64,000 nt of DNA. Origin: Lactuca virosa. Its lineage: Eukaryota > Streptophyta > Magnoliopsida > Asterales > Asteraceae. A program made the position numbers and the translations under genes. The notes below the pieces were generated by a model, which did no database searches, was not told the origin of the DNA, and saw only the letters and a list, made by a program, of their open reading frames with translations. Of this stretch, positions 56,995 through 64,000 are shown piece after piece (positions within the stretch are counted from its first letter, which is position 1; each line of letters starts with the position of its first letter). The stretch spans positions 189,293,357 through 189,357,356 of the forward strand of contig CAKMRJ010000001.1 of assembly GCA_928212115.1 (NCBI GenBank). The letters are read 5' to 3'.

Positions 56995-59089
56995 TGTAAC
57001 GCCCCATTCTTGGTACGTATTTAATCCATTTTATGTCATTTTTATAAGAGTGACTCGACGAGTAGCAGCCCTAACTCGTCGAGTAGATGCCAGGATTGGA
57101 CGCGTGTTTTAAGTGATCTACTCGTTGAGTCCGCGCTTGACTCGAAGAGTAGGCCAGTCTGGGGGAAACCCTAATATTTAGGGTTTGCACCCTATTTAAG
57201 CAACATTATGGGCCTCTAGACCAGCCTCCGTCACCTCCAGAGCATTAATCCCGAAACACTAATCCTCAATAAGTGATCTTGAGCTTTCTTGGTGATTTTG
57301 AGAGTTATTGGTGTATCTTGAAGCTAGTGAAAGAGTTGGAAGGAAGAAGGTTCAAGGGAGAAAGAGTAGATCCAAGAACAACATCAGCTTCTCTTCACTT
57401 TTTGGTAATTAAGCTCCATACATGACTTGTATTTCTATAGATCTTCTTATTGCCATTTTTATGGAGTTTTGGGTCCAACAAGCTTGATCCTTGAGACTTG
57501 GGCGTCCCAAGTCGATTCATCCTCAGATCTGGAACCTTGGAGGGTCCTCATGGCATAAAGGTGCCATCTTTATGGCCATGAGAACCCCAAGTATGAAATA
57601 AACCTCATTTGTGGCTTTTTGAGCATAAAAGTCCCATGCATGAACGTAAAGTTCATGACTTTACGTATCATAATGATCTTAGGAGCCTAGATCTACCTTA
57701 TGAATGAGTTTTACACATCAGAAATCGAGTTATAAGACTTGGACATGCATGGACTCGACGAGTCATTCTTGGGACTCGGCGAGTCATGGGTCAGTTCCCA
57801 AAATTGTTATGACTCAGAGGAACACGGTTGAGTTCAGAAGGGATTTAGATAAGTCTAGGGAAGGGACTCAACAAAATGGACATAGCCATGGATCTGGGAA
57901 CCATGGGGCTCGGCGAGTGCAGGAACGTACTCGGCGAGTCCAAGGCCATCTCCCAACTTATGAAGATGGACTCGACGAGTTGTTCATACAACTCGGCGAG
58001 TCACAGACTAGACACGTCATAAGACGAATATAAACTCGACGAGTCCAAGAGGAACTCGGCCAGTCAGATGGAGATTGTCCCGATGTTATGGTTGAAGGTA
58101 AACTCGTCGAGTTCTTGCTAAACTTGATGAGTAGAGTCGGGTTGGGGGCAGATGGAAAAATAGGGACTCGGCGAGTTGGATGGCCAACTCGGCGAGTCAG
58201 GTCAATTGGAACATTGACTTTGACTAGAATATTGACCAAGGGTGAGATGGTCATTTCACCCTGAGAATTGTTATCAGTTTTTGACTAAGTGTCATTGTGG
58301 GAATTATAGTCGGGGAGTCGCCGGAGCAGCATCCATATATTCTCACTCAGGGTTTCAGCAGTCAGACACACGAGGTGAGTGTCCCTTCAGTTGGAACGGG
58401 TCTAAGGCACCAAGGCCGACCCGCAGTATGAGTTTATCAGAAGCTGAGTTTGGGTGGGGCCCGTATCTCTTAGTCAGATGAGTGTGGGCGGGGCCCGTAT
58501 CTCCTAGTAGTTTGGTTTCAATATGATACATGATTGAATAATAGATTTAGTATACTTGTTTCTGTGTGATACTTGTATGTCAGTATAGTAGTTGAGTGTG
58601 GGCGGGGCCTGTATCTCATAGTAGCCGAGTGTGGGCGGGGCCCGTATCTAGAGTAGCTGAGTGTGGGCGGGGCCCGTATCTCAAAGATAGCAGAGTGTGG
58701 GCGAGGCTCGTATCTCCCAGTTAGCGGAGTGTGAGCGAGGCCCGTATCTCCATGAGTGTGGGAGGGGCACGTATCTCCTAGTTGATGTTATATGTGTTTG
58801 GTATGTGGTAGTTTGGGGGAGCTCACTAAGCTTCGTGCTTACGGTTTTCAGTTTTTGTTTCAGGTACTTCCACTAGCAAAGGGAAGGGCTCAGGATGATC
58901 GCATGGCACACACCCCAGTCTGCAGCCTGGGAGTTTCACTCTGATATTTTGTTAGGAGATTTATATATGAGACAGATTTTATGATGTGTTATGATACATG
59001 ACTCACGATTTTACTTATGATATTGGATGGTTTATGACTTTTATTATGATTGAAAAATGAAATTTTTGGGCCATATTTTTGGGATGTTT

Positions 59090-59091
<2 letters not shown>
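56995..59091 (+). repeat. 3' LTR of element K
   Basis: 2.1 kb, TGTAACGCCCC to GATGTTTCA, about 98% like the 5' LTR by eye. Most differences are C/T or G/A changes, many at CpG or CHG sites, as expected for methylated repeats. TATTTAA box at 57193-57199. Confidence 0.93.
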
Positions 59092-59150
<59 letters not shown>

Positions 59151-60220
59151 CAAAAAGGTTCAAGAATTCCATCAAAAATATGACGAAATTTGTATGAAAA
59201 AAATGGCAATGATATTTCAACCGATAACTAAATAATAGCAACAATCACCATTATCAATAATACGATAAGATTTGCTATAACAAAAATATCGATAGTACAT
59301 ACAAAAATATTGGTTTTATCATGCTCAAGATTTATATTAATCCAAAAAAGAATTGGGTTTTATAGCCCACAAATTTAAAAAAATATATTGTGAGTATCTA
59401 AAATTGTTATAAAACCCATTTATATGGTGACTATTGCCTTTGGTTTCTTTATTAGACTTTAATAATCTTAAAACCTTTTAATCAAATAAAACCACAAACC
59501 TTTGACATTATTACTGAAACTCCAGAAGTGAAGTAGTCAAGTAAACCTTAATTTGTATTTAAATCTCATTTAACCCTTTTACTACAATGCTACACGACAA
59601 TAATAACAAAATAAACAAAAATATGGGTCCCGTACCTTTAAATGGGTATAGCCGAATAGGGTGGCTACTATTGTTACCCAATATACTTTACACACAGATT
59701 ATATTGTTTTAATAATATTCATATTTTCGATTCATTTGTACAGCGCAAGGATAAGACTTAAATCCAACTATGAATAAAAAATATATATATGAAACTAATA
59801 ATAGCATGAATGACTTTTGTGTAATACCTAATACCCAATAGCTAATCTTGTGTAGTCAAAGTCACATAACAAAATCAACTAAAAAAACAAAAAAACAAAA
59901 AAACGAAAGTTGTATTGGGAAGAAAACCCCTTCCTGACATGTATACATTGATACATACGGGTACTGAATCCGAAAGAAAACAAGAGTCAAAATCTCACTT
60001 ATTCTTTCCCTCGTTACTTGTCAAGAAAACTTATTTGTAATGAAACCAATAATAATAATAATAATAAAGCAATCTTGACGATACGAAGAAATAGTAAGAG
60101 AAACACATATGTTCAATTATGAAAACAATTTAAGGATCTTAAAAAAAATTATCACTAATCTCAAACCAATCAAATAACCATATTTTCTAGTAATAGATTC
60201 GAGTAGGCTCTGATACCAAT
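59092..60220 (-). other. Element J internal remainder, right of K
   Basis: Begins with the other half of the (AT)n tract (59092-59148) and ends at the J primer site (60207-60218). About 1.1 kb of AT-rich leader-like sequence with no recognisable gag. An (AAT)n stretch is at 60048-60066. Confidence 0.55.
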
Positions 60221-60658
60221 TGATGGTTATTTTCATAACCAAAACATAACGCGGAAGCATAAAATTTCGATCTCTAATCTCGAATCTGATTACAAGAAAG
60301 CTTAAGCAAGAAAGAGGATTACATACCTGCTTGATTCTCGGATCTAAAATACAGTATGAGTTTTCCAGTTGATCTCAAGAACTCTCTCTAAAATCCCTCA
60401 GCAAACCCTAAACGAATTTACATGTGTATTTTCATGTATCTTGATTGCTCCTCATCACATGTATATATAGATGGAGATATACCTTAATGTGAGAGATGGA
60501 AGGGATCTTGAGGATCTTGAGTCAAACCGGGAACTCAACCCACAATGTAAGTTAATATTCTATAAATCGGTCCATCAACAATTTATATTATTACCATAAT
60601 AATTGGATTTAATAATATATCGTACATATTTATGAAGTGGTCCCATAATTATCCAACA
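60221..60658 (-). repeat. 5' LTR of element J
   Basis: 438 bp, TGATGGTTATT to TATCCAACA, without the (AT)n expansion of its partner. Immediately outside, the minus strand reads the FAR1-like codons SSHYI. Confidence 0.9.
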
Positions 60659-61047
60659 ATATAGTGACTCGAGAGTGTTTTGACATGTCTTTTCTTCATC
60701 ACATAAAGGTTATGCTTGCATAAAATCTCATATGTCTCATACATAGCACACGAACATGTAACATTTATTTGATTCAAAGAACAAAAGCTAACAACTTGCC
60801 AATAGATTTTATCATTATTCTCAAAAATGTATCTAGTATAAGACTCACCTGATTTTGCTTCAATTGGATGCACAGATGAAAGAATTTCCCTTGAGTTCAT
60901 AGTCTTGAAGTCTTCCTCTTCTGTAACAATCCTTCGAGACTCCACTGCTTTGTCATACAATCTTACAAGTTCATTCAACATTGTCTTCAAATTAACATAT
61001 CCATCAAAAAATGAATTAATACTCTCACTTCGTCCGGTTGTTTTCAT
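60659..61047 (-). pseudogene. FAR1-related gene, SWIM-domain segment
   Basis: About 130 uninterrupted codons starting TTGRSESINSFFDGYVNLKT. The block RSES-NSFFDGYVN and the SWIM zinc finger (CSCAMYETYEILCKHNLYVM, Cys-x-Cys...Cys-x-His) are hallmarks of the FAR1/FHY3-related family, derived from Mutator-like transposases. The SWIM end KKRHVKTLSSHYI is cut by element J; the next codons are at 49859. On the other side it is cut by a MITE inside GDMKTTGRSES. Confidence 0.88.
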
Positions 61048-61240
61048 TAGGGGTGTGCATCAAACCGCACAAACCGCATAAACCGCCCACACCGCACCAA
61101 ATCGCACCGCATAATGCGGTTTAGATCTTTTGTGGTGCGGTTCGCGGTTCGTAATTTCGATAAACCGCACTATATGGTGCGGTTTGCGGTTTGCGGTTTT
61201 TAGTTTCAAAACTACGGTTCAAACCGCACCGCATATATAT

Positions 61241-61312
<72 letters not shown>

Positions 61313-61866
61313 ATAGTAAGATTATGCGAGTAACTAATAATTCGATTTTATCAATAAACCTTATGTAATAGTAAGATTATGCGAGTAACTAAACTGTAGT
61401 AGTTCATTAAACGTGGATTCTTCAACAAACCACAATTTACATTAGCTCTTGGTAAATTACATTAGCGTTTACAAAGAAATTATGTTATAACTTCACCTCA
61501 TGAAAATATATATTAGTTGTAAGATATTGTGATATAATATGTTGAATAAGATGTATAAAGATTTGGCAGTATTAAGCAATGACCATAGATATATGTTAAA
61601 AAATATTACAATATAGTATTTCTTTAATAAAATATAAAATTTTAATTTAGATCAAATGATTGAAAATAGATTCAAAGTTTAACAACTAATCAAACTGCAC
61701 AAACCGCACTAAAACCGCAAAACCGCCCGCAACAAACCGCACCGTAAACCGCGGTTAAAACGTTTCGCGATGTGGTTCGTGGTTTCCAAAAATCTCAAAC
61801 CGCATATGCGTTGACGTCTGCGGTTTTGACTGTAAACCGCACCAAACCGCACCGCGAACACCCCTA
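61048..61866. mobile_element. hAT-type MITE inserted in the FAR1-related gene
   Basis: 819 bp, bounded by inverted ends TAGGGGTGTGC and GAACACCCCTA (11 bp, one mismatch) and a perfect 8-bp target duplication GTTTTCAT (61040-61047, 61867-61874). An 8-bp duplication and a YAGGGGTG end are typical of hAT elements. There is no transposase. Both subterminal regions are packed with AACCGCA/TGCGGTT repeats in opposite orientation, and the centre has an (AT)n tract (61232-61309). Confidence 0.92.
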
Positions 61867-62605
61867 GTTTTCATATCACCAAAGAAAATATCCTTCAAGA
61901 AGGATTTAGCCCAATGTATCCGTTGGTTATACATTTCACTTAACCAACAATTGCTTTCGAAATTATACTTACCACACATAACTTCCTAATTGGTTTCAAA
62001 TTCTTCAACGGTGTCACTATTTACCCATTCTTTGTATGATTCTTAAAAATCACTATAACGGGCAACATACGGTTGAATGTGTTCCATTTCATGCTTCTTA
62101 ATATGCCATGAACAAAAGCAATGTTGAGTATTTCGAAACACTTTTCTTATCGCATTACGTATAACCTTGTCTTGATTAGTAATAATTGCCTTTGGTTAAC
62201 TGCCAAACATACATTTTAGGAAATGATCAAATCACCATTCAAAAGTTTCTTCATTTTCGTTTTCTAGCAATGCTCCACCAAATAGAAGAGATTGCTCATG
62301 ATGATTAGCCCCAGTAAAGAGAGCAAAATGCATCTTGAATTTGTTAGTCATGTAAGTGACATCAAACACATCTCCAAATTTAATATACGCGTCTCTTCAT
62401 CTTTCATGAGCCCAAAAAATATTTTTAGGGTTCCCATCATAGCACAATCCAGAACAAAATATTGATCGTTATCCAATAATGCTTTATCTTGGAAATGTTT
62501 TATAAGTCCATAGAACCCCTTTCCCATGTAATGTCTTCGTTGTTCAAATAAGACATCAACACATTGCTTTGAAGGAACATCAGATTCATTTGGTCTTTTA
62601 ATCAC
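61867..62605 (-). pseudogene. FAR1-related gene, MULE transposase domain
   Basis: Broken frames cover the MULE domain. KQCVDVLFEQRRHYMGKGFY and FQDKALLDNDQYFVLD are followed by GDVFDVTYMTNKFKMHFALF and TGANHHEQSLLFGGALLENE (first catalytic Asp region). KAIITNQDKVIRNAIRKVF and QHCFCSWHIKKHEMEH form the second block, with W-codon and other nonsense mutations at about 62240 and 62200. The 3' end reads CGKYNFESNCWLSEMY and FLKDIFFGDMKT up to the MITE. It is a dead copy. Confidence 0.85.
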
Positions 62606-62608
62606 ATT

Positions 62609-62660
62609 AGTTTTTTTTTTTTGTTTTTTTTTTGTTTTGTTTTTTGTTTTGTTTTTTTCT
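62609..62660. repeat. T-rich low-complexity tract in the FAR1-related gene
   Basis: About 50 bp of T-runs separated by single G (minus strand: A-runs with C). It replaces a coding stretch between the N-terminal DNA-binding domain and the MULE domain, and shifts the frame. Confidence 0.9.
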
Positions 62661-63290
62661 AAATGTCAAGGCTTCAACCCTTCTTGAGCAACCTCCACTA
62701 TAAGAGATTTACATTCCATTGAGCGGTGAAACTTTGCATGAGATCTATGCTTCATCACATTCGTTGGTGTCATGCTCAATTCATGATTGTGTGTTTCAAT
62801 AAACGAGTCCACAAACCATTTTCCATCCTTATTTATTGAAATTCGAAGCATTGCTTTGCATCTGGTACTAGTGTCTTTACGGCGTTTTTTCTCGTTTCCA
62901 CTTGAAGCATTAGCATCTATCGTTTAAAGCCTTCTTTTTCACTTACATATACATTTCGATAAGGCTCCTTTGTGACCTTATCTTTAAAAGTGCTATCAAT
63001 ACGTATACAAAGTCCATGTAAAAATGCATAATCATTATAAAATGTATGTGCATCAACAGGATTATCGAAAAGCAATCCCAATATACTTTCACCAATACTT
63101 GTATCTTCGTCACGCTCAACATTCACGTTATTTATTTTTTGAGTTTCATATGTTGCTTCTAATAAATTGTTTGCTTCAACATCTATGGTTTTATGTGTTT
63201 CGGTAGGCTGAGCCACATCAGTTTCAACATCTTCAGTTGTATGTTTTTTAATAGGTTGAGCCACTTCAATTTCAAATATCAGGCACTGCA
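62661..63290 (-). pseudogene. FAR1-related gene, N-terminal DNA-binding domain
   Basis: The ORF at 62917-63414 gives SILGLLFDNPVDAHTFYNDY and AFLHGLCIRIDSTFKDK, then YVSEKEGFKR. After a one-base shift it continues SSGNEKKRRKD, TRCKAMLRISINKDGKWFVD, SFIETHNHELSMTPT and CKSLIVEVAQEG. This is the FAR1 zinc-finger (WRKY-GCM1-like) domain with its Cys and HNH-type His. The likely exon start is about 63290, after a GGTACAG acceptor. Confidence 0.8.
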
Positions 63291-64000
63291 CTGTACCACG
63301 AAAACAATGTATGATTTCTAAATAAATTAACATTAAAATTATTTGGAGCAACACATAGAACAAATAATCATGAATTAGTATATTAATGGAACAAAACATA
63401 GAACAAATAATCACGAATTATAAATTATTATAAAAAAGTAAAACTCAAAGCAAAAAACAAACTAATGACATCCAAATTTGCAACACGACCTACAAGCAAT
63501 AAAAAGTATTATAAAAAAGTAAGAAGTGATCAAGAATAATCAATCAACAAAGGTTCCTGATTTTCTCAAACAGTGAAATTCCAAAATTATTGAAGAAAAT
63601 CTAGGCTTTCGAAGATTACGTAGCATCAGTGGATTTCAACAAGATTCATTAATTTTAAATAATTGGACAAAAAATGTTGATAATTCAAAAAAGGTTAATT
63701 TTGTTTTAAATCAAGTTTTGTGATTTTCTAATGATCAATTCTATTATTTTATCAATGTTCGTGATTGTTTGTTCATGAAGGAATCATGAAATTTGGATAT
63801 TTACGAAGGATTCTTAAGATTACTTCTTGGAGGCCCCGTGGAGACTTGTGTGCGCCGTGAAGAAGAAAAAGTGGTCGGACATGGGAGTTAAAACGGAATG
63901 CATAAAAGAAAAGGAAAGTTGGGGTTTTAGTTTGAATAAATTACAGTTTTGGTCCCTATGGTTTGGTCAGATTCGTATTTTCAGTCGAACCTTTGAAAAT
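63291..64000 (-). other. Upstream region of the FAR1-related pseudogene
   Basis: 710 bp of AT-rich sequence, probably intron and 5' region of the gene. The last bases (about 63930-64000) contain TTTTGGTCCCTATGGTTTGG, a phrase I associate with terminal regions of plant DNA transposons. No inverted partner was found near 49424. Confidence 0.4.

Larger units (their letters stand above)
52574..59091 (+). mobile_element. Element K: young internally deleted Ty3/Gypsy chromovirus
   Basis: A 6.5-kb element with LTRs 52574-54671 and 56995-59091, which differ at only about 45 of 2,098 positions by eye. The primer site is at 54675-54687 (TGGTATCATAGCC, one mismatch) and the polypurine tract at 56981-56994 (AAGTGGGGGAGAAT). 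It inserted in an (AT)n tract of element J, with flanks ATGTG and ATATA. The internal region joins the first ~50 codons of gag to integrase; capsid, protease, RT and RNase H are gone. Confidence 0.92.
49860..60658 (-). mobile_element. Element J: decayed Copia retrotransposon, host of element K
   Basis: LTRs at 49860-50364 and 60221-60658, minus strand: primer site at 60207-60218 (minus TGGTATCAGAGC) and polypurine tract AGTGGGAGAT at 50365-50374. Without K its internal region is only about 3.3 kb. RNase H remnants are recognisable and no gag is seen. It lies between codons for SSHYI and LPRW of the FAR1-like gene. Flanks share only TAT (imperfect duplication: TATAT and TATTT on the minus strand). 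Confidence 0.88.

Noticed and set aside
49855..60663. Perfect target duplication for element J
   Set aside because: Flanks AAATA and ATATA differ by one base; only TAT is surely shared. The insertion itself is supported by the continuous codons instead.
63930..64000. Possible MULE terminal repeat around the FAR1-like gene
   Set aside because: A suggestive phrase TTTTGGTCCCTATGG only; no inverted partner or 9-bp duplication near 49424. Left as a note.

Overview
This is plant nuclear DNA made almost entirely of nested LTR retrotransposons. No intact host gene is visible. The GC-poor, methylation-decayed sequence, the initiator-tRNA-Met primer sites, the chromodomain Ty3/Gypsy (Tekay/Del-like) elements, and the abundant 11-bp palindrome ACTCGNCGAGT remind me of Asteraceae, most likely Lactuca (lettuce). 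The genus is an inference from familiarity, not a search result.

Layout. (1) 1-4380: element A, a Gypsy element on the minus strand with no gag or pol, whose other LTR is almost wholly off the left edge. (2) 4381-30090: a related Gypsy family C that carries gag but no pol (TR-GAG type), arranged internal-LTR-internal-LTR. A sits in its first internal region. A 10.4-kb chromodomain Gypsy element B (9585-20010, target duplication GTCTT) sits in its second gag. A 7.6-kb decayed Copia element E (22236-29840, target duplication AAAAC) sits in its right LTR. (3) 30091-42890: a K-like LTR remnant (G), split by an 11.7-kb chromodomain Gypsy element D (30785-42465, target duplication AATTT). (4) 42891-43413: no recognisable feature. 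(5) 43414-49080: Copia element H, with most of pol deleted and its right LTR truncated. (6) 49093-49374: a Gypsy LTR tail. (7) 49424-63290, minus strand: a FAR1/FRS-type (MULE-transposase-derived) pseudogene. It is split by an 819-bp hAT-type MITE (8-bp duplication GTTTTCAT) and by Copia element J (49860-60658), which itself contains a young, internally deleted Gypsy element K (52574-59091).

How the parts relate. B and D still show single-frame gag-pol polyproteins (Gag, CCHC, protease, RT, RNase H, integrase, chromodomain) interrupted by in-frame stops. Both also carry an extra ORF between the 5' LTR and gag, with a shared start, core and tail; I do not recognise it. A and C lack pol but share primer site, U3 architecture and LTR ends with autonomous B-like elements, so they look like passengers mobilised in trans. 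K has lost gag-to-RNase H but keeps integrase plus chromodomain.

The most notable structure not explained by standard annotation is in the LTR promoters. Families A, B, C, D and K each place a family-specific short palindrome or inverted motif (G-box/CTCGCATG, CTCACGTCGTGAG, ACTCGNCGAGT, or GTGTACGGCCGTACAC) directly upstream of the TATA region. Families A, B and C further share four degenerate U3 units at constant spacings of about 160, 160 and 172 bp.
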